Positions 49,708 to 57,725 of a stretch of 64,000 nucleotides of DNA are shown here, in pieces. This DNA is from Pseudoduganella guangdongensis (GTDB lineage Bacteria > Pseudomonadota > Gammaproteobacteria > Burkholderiales > Burkholderiaceae_D), in NCBI RefSeq assembly GCF_009857475.1, contig NZ_WWCJ01000007.1, positions 124,001 through 188,000 of the forward strand, read 5' to 3'. The notes below the pieces were generated by a model. It ran no database searches. It was not told the DNA's origin and saw nothing but the letters and a program-made list of their open reading frames with translations. Position numbers and translations under genes: made by a program. Within the stretch, counting starts at the first letter, position 1. Each line of letters starts with the position of its first letter.

Positions 49708-50484
49708 TTAAGCGAACTTTGTAAAGTCGGGCTTGCGCTTTTCGAAGAAGGCGGTGAAGGCCTCTTTCGCTTCCGGACCGGTCAGCATGGCGCCGAACTG
49801 GGCGCTTTCCACGTCGATGTGCGCTTTCAGCGCTTCGCGGCCGGCTTTCATCAGGCGCTTGGTCTGGCGGATCGATTCTGCCGGCAGGGCCACCAGCTTG
49901 GCCGCTTGCGCCTGGGCGTGCGCCAGCACCTGGTCGGCCGGCAGCAGCTTGGAAATCAAACCCATATCGTAGGCTTCCTGTGCGCTGAAGGCTTCGCCGA
50001 GCATCAGCTTTTCGGCGGCGCGGGCGTGGCCGCCGAAAGCCGGCAGCAGCATGCTGGAGCCGAATTCCGGGCACAGGCCCAGGGCCGCGAACGGCACCGA
50101 GAACTTGGCGTTGTCGGCGGCGTACACCAGGTCGCAGTGCATCAGCATGGTGGTGCCGATGCCGATGGCGGCGCCGTTCACGGCGGCGACCACGGGCTTG
50201 GTGCTGTTGAACAGCGCTTGCATGAACTGGATCACGGGACGGTCGGTGAACGCTACGCCGTCATTGGCGGCGGTGGTCATGGCGAAGTCGAGCAGGTCGT
50301 TGCCGGCGGTGAAAATCTCTGGCTTGCCGGTGAACAGGATGGCGCGTACTTCGGTGTCGCTTTCGGCGGCGTTGATGGTGTCGGCCATGGTCTGGTACAT
50401 GGCGGAGGTGATGGCGTTCTTGCGCTCCACGCGGTCGAACTCAATGGTCAGGATGCCGTTGGCTTTGCTGGTCTGGATTGCCAT
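49708..50484 (-). CDS. Enoyl-CoA hydratase/isomerase family protein, isomerase-like active site
   Basis: This 258-residue crotonase-fold protein acts in fatty-acid beta-oxidation. NGAAIGIGTTMLMHCDLVYA supplies the oxyanion helix. The first of the two crotonase catalytic Glu positions reads SVPFAALGL and lacks Glu. A Glu is found in CPEFGSS, which is the arrangement of delta3,delta2-enoyl-CoA isomerases. It is therefore more likely an isomerase for unsaturated substrates than a hydratase. It is the last gene of the fad operon and is preceded by a terminator hairpin that ends 22 bases before its ATG, so its expression may be lower than that of the genes upstream. Confidence 0.9.
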   Translation of the reverse strand: MAIQTSKANGILTIEFDRVERKNAITSAMYQTMADTINAAESDTEVRAILFTGKPEIFTAGNDLLDFAMTTAANDGVAFTDRPVIQFMQALFNSTKPVVAAVNGAAIGIGTTMLMHCDLVYAADNAKFSVPFAALGLCPEFGSSMLLPAFGGHARAAEKLMLGEAFSAQEAYDMGLISKLLPADQVLAHAQAQAAKLVALPAESIRQTKRLMKAGREALKAHIDVESAQFGAMLTGPEAKEAFTAFFEKRKPDFTKFA

Positions 50485-50505
50485 TCTGCGTTGTCTCCAA
50501 ATGTG

Positions 50506-50531
50506 AAAAAGGCGGGCCTGTGACCCGCCTT
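50506..50531 (-). terminator. Rho-independent terminator between fadA and the enoyl-CoA isomerase gene
   Basis: The arms AAGGCGGG (50509-50516) and CCCGCCTT (50524-50531) pair over eight bases with a 7-base loop. On the minus strand the hairpin is followed by five T (the A run 50506-50510), the standard terminator form. It lies 22 bases before the next gene, leaving no room for a separate promoter after it. Confidence 0.75.
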
Positions 50532-50553
50532 GCTTACTCTGTCGTGGCGCGGA

Positions 50554-51750
50554 TTATACGCGCTCGATGATGCCTGCCGCGCCCATGCCGGCGCCGACGC
50601 ACATGGTGACCATGCCGTACTTCAGCTGGTTGCGGCGCAGTGCGTGCACCACGGTCGCCGCGCGGATCGCGCCGGTGGCGCCCAGCGGGTGGCCCAGGGC
50701 GATGGCACCGCCCATCGGGTTCACTTTGCTGGTGTCCAGGTTCAGGTCGCGGATCACGGCCAGGGCCTGGGCGGCGAACGCTTCGTTCAGTTCGATCCAG
50801 TCCAGCTGGTCCTGGGTGATGCCGGCCGCGGCCAGCGCTGCTGGGATGGCGACCTTAGGACCAATGCCCATGATCTCCGGCGGCACGCCGCGTACGGCGA
50901 ACGAGGAGAACTTGGCCAGCGGGGTCAGGTTGTGTTCTTTCAGGATCTTCTCGGACACCACGATCAGCGCGCCGGCGCCGTCGGACATCTGCGAGGAGGT
51001 CGCGGCGGTCACGGTGCCCTTGGCGGCGAACACGGGCTTCAGCTTGGCCATGCCTTCCAGGGAGGCGTCGGCGCGCGCGCCTTCGTCCATGTCCACGGTG
51101 CGCTTGCCAACCTTGATCTCGCCGGTGCGCAGGTCAGGGGTGCGGGTGATGATCTCGACCGGGGTGATCTCGTCCTTGAAGAAGCCGGCTTGCTGGGCGG
51201 CGATCGCCTTGCGGTGCGATTCCAGGCCGAAGGCGTCCTGGTCTTCGCGCGACACTTTCCACTGCTGCGCCACTTTCTCGGCGGTCAGGCCCATGCCGTA
51301 GGCCAGGCCCACGTTTTCGTCCTTGAAGGTGTCCATGTTGATCGATGGGTGGTGGCCCATCATCGGCACCATCGACATCGATTCGATACCGCCGGCGATC
51401 ATCACGTCGGCTTCGCCCACGCGGATGCGGTCCGCAGCCATGGCCAGGGCGGTGATGCCCGATGCGCAGTAGCGGTTGACGGTCACGCCGCCCACGGTGT
51501 TCGGCAGGCCTGCCAGCACCACGGAGTTACGGGCGATGTTGAAGCCTTGTTCCGCTTCCGGGAAGGAGCAGCCGATGATCGCGTCGACGATCAGGGCCGG
51601 GTCCAGGTTAGGCACGGCAGCCATGGCGCCGCGCAGCGCGGCGACCAGCAGGTCGTCCGGGCGGGTCTTGCTGAACATGCCGCGCGGCGCTTTGCCGATC
51701 GGGGTGCGGGTGGCGGCGACGATGTATGCGTCTTGGAGTTGTTTGCTCAT
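50554..51750 (-). CDS. fadA: Acetyl-CoA C-acyltransferase (thiolase)
   Basis: The enzyme releases acetyl-CoA from 3-ketoacyl-CoA, the last step of beta-oxidation. The product has 398 residues. The nucleophile is Cys95 in VNRYCASG. His354 (GGAIALGHPLGATG) and Cys384 (CVGAGMGAA) complete the active site. Length and motifs fit FadA/FadI-type thiolases. It lies 26 bases downstream of the DUF4442 gene and next to the multifunctional dehydrogenase/hydratase, which supports the degradative role over a biosynthetic one (PhaA). A terminator lies after its stop. Confidence 0.95.
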   Translation of the reverse strand: MSKQLQDAYIVAATRTPIGKAPRGMFSKTRPDDLLVAALRGAMAAVPNLDPALIVDAIIGCSFPEAEQGFNIARNSVVLAGLPNTVGGVTVNRYCASGITALAMAADRIRVGEADVMIAGGIESMSMVPMMGHHPSINMDTFKDENVGLAYGMGLTAEKVAQQWKVSREDQDAFGLESHRKAIAAQQAGFFKDEITPVEIITRTPDLRTGEIKVGKRTVDMDEGARADASLEGMAKLKPVFAAKGTVTAATSSQMSDGAGALIVVSEKILKEHNLTPLAKFSSFAVRGVPPEIMGIGPKVAIPAALAAAGITQDQLDWIELNEAFAAQALAVIRDLNLDTSKVNPMGGAIALGHPLGATGAIRAATVVHALRRNQLKYGMVTMCVGAGMGAAGIIERV

Positions 51751-51776
51751 TTTAAGCTTTCCAGTATCTGTGTTCG

Positions 51777-52274
51777 TTAGCGTTTGGCGGAGAGGTACCA
51801 GTCCACCTGTACTTGTGCTGCCAGCGTGCCGTGTTCGTCGAAGATGTCGACGTTAACCGGGAACGCTACTTTTCCTTCATCCTTCAGCTGCGCTTTCAGC
51901 GCGGCCAGGTCGCCCGGTACCTTGCCGGAGGCGCGCGTCGCGCCCTTGGCCACTTTCTGGTACTGGATGCGCGACTCTTTGGCGACCGGGCGCATGTCCA
52001 TGATCAGGTCGGCAAAGCCGCCCGCCATGGCCGCGCCGGACGCCGTTTCCGCCAGCGTGAAGATCGCACCTGCATGCGGCGTGCCGAGGTGGTTGTGCAG
52101 CTTGCCGTCGTCCGGCATCGACACTTCGGCCGTTCCCGGGCCGATGCTGTCGATGCGGATGCCGAGCAGGCGCACGAACGGCAGCGACTCCGTCATGTGC
52201 TTCTTGATTTGCTCATAGACCATGCTTGGTTTCACTCGCAACAGGATTTTGAAGGCCAGCGACAGGATGGACAT
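51777..52274 (-). CDS. DUF4442/PaaI-like hot-dog thioesterase
   Basis: The product has 165 residues with a hot-dog fold: GTPHAGAIFTLAETASGAAM is the central helix with its conserved region, and the strands around it (RIQYQKVAKGATRASGKV, FPVNVDIFDEHGTLAAQVQVDWYLS) complete it. It is a likely acyl-CoA thioesterase. It sits six bases from the stop of the dehydrogenase gene and 26 bases before fadA in the same operon. There it may free CoA from blocked or slow intermediates (inference). Such a gene inside this operon is common in beta- and gammaproteobacteria. Confidence 0.88.
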   Translation of the reverse strand: MSILSLAFKILLRVKPSMVYEQIKKHMTESLPFVRLLGIRIDSIGPGTAEVSMPDDGKLHNHLGTPHAGAIFTLAETASGAAMAGGFADLIMDMRPVAKESRIQYQKVAKGATRASGKVPGDLAALKAQLKDEGKVAFPVNVDIFDEHGTLAAQVQVDWYLSAKR

Positions 52275-52280
52275 TTGCTC

Positions 52281-54677
52281 TTAGTTGCGGACCGGCTTAC
52301 CAGTCTGCAGCATGCCCATGATGCGCTCTTGCGACTTAGGATGGTTCAGCAATTCCAGGAAGGCCTTGCGTTCCATATCCAGCAGCCACTGCTCGCTCAC
52401 CACGCTGCCCTGGTCGATGTCGCCACCGGACACGATCTCGGCGATCATGTCGCCCAGCTTGTAGTCGTGGGCGGAGATGAAGCCGCCGTCGCGCATGTTG
52501 ACCAGCTGGCCGCGGATGGTGCCCCAGCCGTAGCGGCCGGTCACCGGCACCGGGCGCTGGATCGGCGCGCGGTAGCCTGCGTCAGCCATCGCACGGGCGG
52601 TGGTTTTCGCCACGTGCAGCAGCTCGTAGGCGTTGAACACGATGATGTCGTCTTCCTTCAGGTAACCCATGGCCTTCGCTTCCAGCGCGGACTTCGAAAC
52701 GTTCGCGGTGGCGGCGTTGGTGAAGCCGGTCTTCAGGAATTGCAGGATGTCGTTGCCTTTGGCTTCGCGCGCCGCACGGACCGCCGCTTCTTTCAGGCCG
52801 CCGCCGCCAGGGATCAGGCCCACGCCCACTTCCACCAGGCCGATGTACGATTCCAGGGCCGCCACGCGCTTGGACGCGTGCAGCATCATTTCGCAGCCGC
52901 CGCCCAGGGCGATGCCGGCAACCGCCGCCACCACTGGCACGTTGGAATACTTCATCGCCATGAAGGTGTCTTGCAGTTCCTTGATGATCGGGTCGACTGC
53001 TTTCGCGCCGCCGGCCATGAAGGCTGGCAGGGCTTCCTGCAGGTCGGCGCCGGCCGAGAAGGCGCCGCCTTCGGCTGCGTCGGTGTTCCAGATCACCAGG
53101 CCTTTGAAGTTCTTCTCAGCTTCGGCCAGGCCGCGCTGGATGCCGGCGATCACGCCTTTGCCGATCACGTGCATCTTGGTCTTCAGGGACAGGATCAGCA
53201 CGTCGTCGCCGGTGTGCCACAGGCGCACGGTTTCGTCTTCGTGCACGGTCACGCCGGCAGTCTTAGGATCGGCGCCGCCGCCGCCCACCACCGGAGCGCG
53301 GAATTCCTGGCGCTTGTACACGGCCAGTTCGGAACGCGGGGTGTAGGACTTGGTCGCCGGCGAGAACGAGCCTTCAGCGGTATGCACGCCCTGCTCGCCC
53401 ACTTTGCCTTCGAAGACCCATGCCGGCAGCGGTGCGTTGCACAGCGCCTTGCCTTCTTCGATATCCTGCTTGACCCACTGGGCCACTTGCGACCAGCCGG
53501 CAGCTTGCCAGGTTTCGAACGGGCCGACGTTCCAGCCGAAGCCCCAACGCATGGCGAAGTCGATGTCGCGCGCGTTGTCGGCGATGGTGTCCAGGTGGAT
53601 TGCGATGTAGTGGAAAGCGTCGCGGAAGATCGCCCACAGGAACTGGCCTTGCGGGTTGGTCGATTCGCGCAGCGCCTTCATCTTCTTGACCGGATCCTTT
53701 TCTTTCAGGATGCGGGCGATGATGTCGTCTGCCTTCTTGCCGCCGGCAACGTATTCGCCGGTCGCTGCGTCCAGGCGCAGGATGTCCTTGCCGACTTTCT
53801 TGTAGAAGCCAGCGCCGGATTTCTGACCCAGGGCGCCCTTGGCGACCAGGCCGGACAGCACGGCGGGAGTCTTGTACAGGGATGCGAACGGATCGTTCGG
53901 CAGGTTGTCTTCCATGGTCTTGATCACGTGGCCCATGGTGTCCAGGCCCACCACGTCGGCGGTACGGAAGGTACCGGACTTGGCGCGGCCCAGCTTGGCG
54001 CCGGTCAGGTCGTCCACCACGTCGACGGACAGGCCGAACTTCTCGGCTTCGTGAATGATGGCCAGGATGCCGAACACGCCAACGCGGTTAGCGATGAAGT
54101 TCGGGGTGTCCTTGGCACGTACCACGCCCTTGCCCAGGGTCGAGGTCATGAAGGTTTCCAGCTGGTCCAGGATTTCCGGCTTGGTGTCGGTGGTCGGGAT
54201 CAGTTCCACCAGGTGCATGTAGCGCGGTGGGTTGAAGAAGTGCACGCCGCAGAAGCGCGCCTTCAGGTCGGCGTCGAAGCCTTCGGCCAGCTTGTTGATC
54301 GACAGGCCGGAGGTGTTGGAGGCGAAGATCGCGTTCGGGGCGATGTGCGGAGCGACCTTCTTGTACAGGTCATGCTTCCAGTCCATGCGCTCGGCGATCG
54401 CTTCGATGATCAGGTCGCAGCCGGCCAGCAGGTCCAGGTTGTCTTCGTAGTTGGCGATCTGCACCAGTTCCGCGTCGGCCTTGTCGCCGAACGGCGCAGG
54501 GGACAGCTTCTTCAGGCCTTCGATGGCCTTGATGCCGATACCGTTCTTGTTGCCTTCTTTGGCAGGCAGGTCAAACAGGACCACTGGAACTTTGGCGTTG
54601 ACGCAGTGGGCCGCGATCTGCGCGCCCATCACGCCGGCGCCCAGCACCGCTACTTTTTTCACGTTGAAGTTGCTCAT
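52281..54677 (-). CDS. fadN: 3-hydroxyacyl-CoA dehydrogenase / enoyl-CoA hydratase (FadN type)
   Basis: This 798-residue multifunctional beta-oxidation enzyme has the dehydrogenase domains first. An NAD site (VAVLGAGVMGAQIA, from about residue 9) is followed by NTSGLSI, GVHFFNPPRYMHLVELI and PNFIANRVG, which carry the Ser, His and Asn of the active site. The hydratase half is C-terminal (about 480-770, with GIALGGGCEMMLHA and LVEVGVGLIPGGGG). This dehydrogenase-first order is the FadN form, not FadB of E. coli, where the hydratase is first. It is in operon between fadE and the DUF4442 gene. Confidence 0.94.
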   Translation of the reverse strand: MSNFNVKKVAVLGAGVMGAQIAAHCVNAKVPVVLFDLPAKEGNKNGIGIKAIEGLKKLSPAPFGDKADAELVQIANYEDNLDLLAGCDLIIEAIAERMDWKHDLYKKVAPHIAPNAIFASNTSGLSINKLAEGFDADLKARFCGVHFFNPPRYMHLVELIPTTDTKPEILDQLETFMTSTLGKGVVRAKDTPNFIANRVGVFGILAIIHEAEKFGLSVDVVDDLTGAKLGRAKSGTFRTADVVGLDTMGHVIKTMEDNLPNDPFASLYKTPAVLSGLVAKGALGQKSGAGFYKKVGKDILRLDAATGEYVAGGKKADDIIARILKEKDPVKKMKALRESTNPQGQFLWAIFRDAFHYIAIHLDTIADNARDIDFAMRWGFGWNVGPFETWQAAGWSQVAQWVKQDIEEGKALCNAPLPAWVFEGKVGEQGVHTAEGSFSPATKSYTPRSELAVYKRQEFRAPVVGGGGADPKTAGVTVHEDETVRLWHTGDDVLILSLKTKMHVIGKGVIAGIQRGLAEAEKNFKGLVIWNTDAAEGGAFSAGADLQEALPAFMAGGAKAVDPIIKELQDTFMAMKYSNVPVVAAVAGIALGGGCEMMLHASKRVAALESYIGLVEVGVGLIPGGGGLKEAAVRAAREAKGNDILQFLKTGFTNAATANVSKSALEAKAMGYLKEDDIIVFNAYELLHVAKTTARAMADAGYRAPIQRPVPVTGRYGWGTIRGQLVNMRDGGFISAHDYKLGDMIAEIVSGGDIDQGSVVSEQWLLDMERKAFLELLNHPKSQERIMGMLQTGKPVRN

Positions 54678-54690
54678 GTTATTCCTTTAA

Positions 54691-56481
54691 TTAGAACAGG
54701 TCGGCATCCAGGGCCATCAGGTTGGCGGCGCCGGAACGAGCCTGGCGGATCAGGGTTGCGGTTTCTGGGTACAGGCGGCCGAAGTAGAAGCGGATGGTGG
54801 CCAGTTTCGAGGTGTAGAACTTGTCGCCCGACGCTTCTTTTTCCAGGGCGATTTTCGCCATCTGTGCGAAGAAGTACGAGTACACCAGGTGACCGGCGAC
54901 GCGCAGGTAAGGCACGGCGGCGGCGCCGACTTCGTCCTGGTTCTGGAAGGCCTTCATGCCGATTTCCATGGTCAGCTTGGTCAGTTTTTCGCCCAGGTCG
55001 CCCAGCGGGGTGATGAACTCGGACATCGCCTCGTCGGTGCCGTTTTCTTCCACGAAGGCGCGCACTTTCTCGCCGAACTTGCGCAGCTTGGCGCCGTTGT
55101 CCATCAGGATCTTGCGGCCCAGCAGGTCCAGCGACTGCACGGTGTTGGTGCCTTCGTAAATCAGGTTGATGCGCGCGTCGCGCACGTACTGCTCCATGCC
55201 CCACTCGGAGATGTAGCCGTGGCCGCCGTACACCTGCATCGCGTCGGAGGTGGCGATCCATGCGTTGTCGGTGATGAAGGCCTTGATGATCGGGGTCAGC
55301 AGGGCCACTTCGTCGCCGGCTTCCTTGCGCACTTCTTCGTCAGGGTGGTGCAGTTCGCGGTCGATCTGCAGCGCCACGTAGGAAGCGAAAGCGCGCGCGC
55401 CTTCCGCGTAGGCTTTACCGGTCAGCAGCATGCGGCGCACGTCCGGGTGCACGATGATCGGGTCGGCCGGGCCTTCCGGGTTCTTCACGCCGGACAGCGA
55501 GCGCATTTGCAGGCGGTCTTTCGCGTACACCAGCGCGTTCTGGTAAGCCACTTCGGTCAGGCCCAGGGACTGCACGCCCACGCCCAGGCGGGCGGCGTTC
55601 ATGAACACGAACATCGCGTTCAGGCCCTTGTTCGGCTGGCCGATGATCCAGCCCTTGGCGCCGTCCAGGTTCATCTGGCAGGTCGAGTTGCCGTGGATGC
55701 CCATTTTTTCTTCGATCGCGCCGCAGAAGATCGGGTTGCGTTCGCCGATCGAACCGTCCGCGTTAGGGATGAACTTCGGCACCAGGAACAGCGAGATGCC
55801 TTTCGAGCCTTCCGGCGCGTCCGGCACGCGGGCCAGCACCAGGTGCAGGATGTTTTCGGCCATATCGTGTTCGCCGGCCGAGATGAAGATCTTGGCGCCG
55901 GTGATGTCCCACGAACCGTCGGCGTTCGGGGTGGCTTTCGAGCGCAGCATGCCCAGGTCGGTGCCGCAGTGCGGTTCGGTCAGGCACATGGTGCCGGTCC
56001 ACTCGCCGGACACCAGTTTCGGCAGGTACAGGCGTTTTTGTTCGTCGGTGCCGTGTTCCTTCAGGCACTCGTAGGCGCCGTGCGACAGGCCCGGGTACAT
56101 GGTCCAGGCCTGGTTGGCCGAGTTCAGCATCTCGTAGAACGAGTTGTTCAGCACGATAGGCAGGCCCTGGCCGCCGTATTCAGGATCGCAGGCCAGCGCA
56201 GCCCAGCCGCCTTCCACGTACTGCTGGTAGGCTTCCTTGAAGCCCTTCGGGGTGGTCACGGTCTTGGCAGCGGCGTCGTGGTGGCAGCCTTCGCGGTCGC
56301 CCGAGTGGTTCAGCGGGAACAGCACTTCGGACGTGAACTTGGCGCCCTCTTCCAGCACCTGGTTGATGATGTCCGCGTCGGTTTCAGCGTGGATTGGCAG
56401 CTCTTTCAGCTTTTCTTCCACTTTCAGCAGCTCGTGCAGCACGAATTGCATATCACGGATTGGCGCGACGTATTGACCCAT
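54691..56481 (-). CDS. Acyl-CoA dehydrogenase (FadE-like, long C-terminal form)
   Basis: The product has 596 residues, matching the acyl-CoA dehydrogenase form with an extra C-terminal domain. CLTEPHCGTDLGMLRSKA, ITGAKIFISAGEHDM and the catalytic YEGTN (Glu about 443) are present. The last 130 residues form the added helical domain. It oxidises acyl-CoA to enoyl-CoA and passes electrons to electron-transfer flavoprotein. It is the first enzyme gene after the TetR regulator, 57 bases from it, followed by the dehydrogenase/hydratase gene after 13 bases. Confidence 0.93.
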   Translation of the reverse strand: MGQYVAPIRDMQFVLHELLKVEEKLKELPIHAETDADIINQVLEEGAKFTSEVLFPLNHSGDREGCHHDAAAKTVTTPKGFKEAYQQYVEGGWAALACDPEYGGQGLPIVLNNSFYEMLNSANQAWTMYPGLSHGAYECLKEHGTDEQKRLYLPKLVSGEWTGTMCLTEPHCGTDLGMLRSKATPNADGSWDITGAKIFISAGEHDMAENILHLVLARVPDAPEGSKGISLFLVPKFIPNADGSIGERNPIFCGAIEEKMGIHGNSTCQMNLDGAKGWIIGQPNKGLNAMFVFMNAARLGVGVQSLGLTEVAYQNALVYAKDRLQMRSLSGVKNPEGPADPIIVHPDVRRMLLTGKAYAEGARAFASYVALQIDRELHHPDEEVRKEAGDEVALLTPIIKAFITDNAWIATSDAMQVYGGHGYISEWGMEQYVRDARINLIYEGTNTVQSLDLLGRKILMDNGAKLRKFGEKVRAFVEENGTDEAMSEFITPLGDLGEKLTKLTMEIGMKAFQNQDEVGAAAVPYLRVAGHLVYSYFFAQMAKIALEKEASGDKFYTSKLATIRFYFGRLYPETATLIRQARSGAANLMALDADLF

Positions 56482-56538
56482 TGTTTTCTCCAGATGGCTA
56501 AAAGGTTGTTTGTGTCTCGGCGGCGACTAAGCGCAGCC

Positions 56539-57177
56539 TTATGATGGTTGATAGTTTTCGATCAATCGGTTGAAGCCCACGCCGGCCCGGTCCACGCTGC
56601 CCGGAGTGCGCATGAAACGCGCCTCATGGTGCAGGGCCAGGATCAGGCCATACATCTCGTACACCAGCTGGGAAGCATCGGTATCGGCCCGCAAGTCGCC
56701 GTTGTCGATGGCCTGGCGCACGCAACGCAGCAACGCTGCCTGCCACGCGCCCACCATTGCCAGCAACTCCTCGCGGATCGGGCCCGGACGATCGTCATAC
56801 TCGACGGCGCCACTGATATAGATGCAACCCGAAGCAATTTCAACGCTGACACGCTTGACCCAATTGGCAAACATGGCGCGCAGGCGCGGCAGGCCACGGG
56901 CCTCCTTCATCGCCGGGTAAAACACTTCCTGCTCGAACCGATGGTGATACAGCTTCAGGACTTCAATCTGCAAATCTTCCCGCGAGCCAAAATGCGCGAA
57001 CACACCCGACTTGCTCATGTTCATCTTATCGGCGAGCAAACCGATGGTGAGGCCTTCCAGGCCGTCACGGCTTGCCAGGTCGAGGGCCACATCCAGGATG
57101 GCCGCACGGGTCATTTCGCCTTTGCGCATGAATTTCGTTGGTGTATTTACAAGAATGCCACTCACTTTTGAACCCAC
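56539..57177 (-). CDS. TetR/AcrR-family regulator of the fatty-acid oxidation operon
   Basis: The product has 212 residues. The helix-turn-helix (about 25-70, LTIGLLADKMNMSKSGVFAHFGSREDLQ) is followed by a ligand-binding helical domain. A likely effector is an acyl-CoA, given the downstream fad genes; PsrA-like regulators do this in related bacteria. The start is uncertain: GTG at 57177 is used, GTG at 57165 and ATG at 57129 are alternatives, all without good ribosome sites. A strong promoter and a perfect palindrome over the transcript start lie upstream, consistent with autorepression of the whole operon. Confidence 0.88.
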   Translation of the reverse strand: MGSKVSGILVNTPTKFMRKGEMTRAAILDVALDLASRDGLEGLTIGLLADKMNMSKSGVFAHFGSREDLQIEVLKLYHHRFEQEVFYPAMKEARGLPRLRAMFANWVKRVSVEIASGCIYISGAVEYDDRPGPIREELLAMVGAWQAALLRCVRQAIDNGDLRADTDASQLVYEMYGLILALHHEARFMRTPGSVDRAGVGFNRLIENYQPS

Positions 57178-57238
57178 CCAGAAAGAAGGAAAAACCTTAT
57201 TCTCCCTCTAACAGATCGGCCGCAGGTGAAAAGATTTG

Positions 57239-57248
57239 CGAACGTTCG
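57239..57248. promoter_or_regulatory. Candidate TetR operator (CGAACGTTCG palindrome)
   Basis: This perfect 10-base palindrome lies just downstream of the -10 element of the leftward promoter, covering the predicted transcript start (about 57243). A bound repressor there would block initiation. Confidence 0.55.
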
Positions 57249-57249
57249 T

Positions 57250-57278
57250 ACTATTATCCACTACCTGTGGAAAGTCAA
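57250..57278 (-). promoter_or_regulatory. Candidate promoter of the TetR-fad operon
   Basis: On the minus strand TTGACT (57273-57278) is followed after 17 bases by AATAGT (57250-57255), giving a near-consensus -35 and a fair -10. The transcript would have a 66-base leader to the GTG start of the regulator gene. Confidence 0.55.
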
Positions 57279-57338
57279 ACGACACAACTAGAAGCGCACC
57301 TCTATTGTTGCGTTGCAGCAAATCGAACCGGTTTTTCC

Positions 57339-57725
57339 TCACGCGTCCGTGGCGCGCTCCCATTGGCGGCGGTCGCGCTTGGTGGGACGGCCTTTGGCGT
57401 CGGCGAAGGGTTCGGGGAAGAGTTTTTTGCGCTCGATCAGGGCGGCGCGGCGCGCCAGCGATTCTGCGCTTTCTTCATATAACAACCGGGCGATGGGGGC
57501 ACCTTCGCGTTTGCCGGAAATGCCGACAATCAGTACATCCCATTCGTCGGCGCCGTTATCAATGTGCAGCCGCTCGCCCAGCTTGGCGTTGCGCGAGGGT
57601 TTGATGCGCTCGCCGTTCGTGAGCTTGACCTTGCCCTTGTCGATGGCGTCGATGGCCAGCTGGCGCGTCTTGAAAAAGCGCGCGGCCCAAAGCCATTTGT
57701 CGATCCTGACGTCTGAATTACTCAT
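57339..57725 (-). CDS. hslR: Heat-shock protein 15 / S4-domain RNA-binding protein
   Basis: Hsp15 binds free 50S subunits that carry nascent chains and helps recycle them. The 128-residue product has an N-terminal S4 domain (DVRIDKWLWAARFFKTRQLA, then KVKLTNGERIKPS and GERLHI) and a basic C-terminal tail (GRPTKRDRRQWE), as in E. coli HslR. The start overlaps the end of the cardiolipin synthase gene by four bases. This places it in a leftward run with clsB and an EEP-family gene. It precedes the separate TetR-fad operon. Confidence 0.93.
   Translation of the reverse strand: MSNSDVRIDKWLWAARFFKTRQLAIDAIDKGKVKLTNGERIKPSRNAKLGERLHIDNGADEWDVLIVGISGKREGAPIARLLYEESAESLARRAALIERKKLFPEPFADAKGRPTKRDRRQWERATDA

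Noticed and set aside
51813-55013. Very long plus-strand frame across the fad operon
   Set aside because: It crosses two or three well-identified minus-strand genes and shows only antisense composition (His/Gln/Val/Gly rich).
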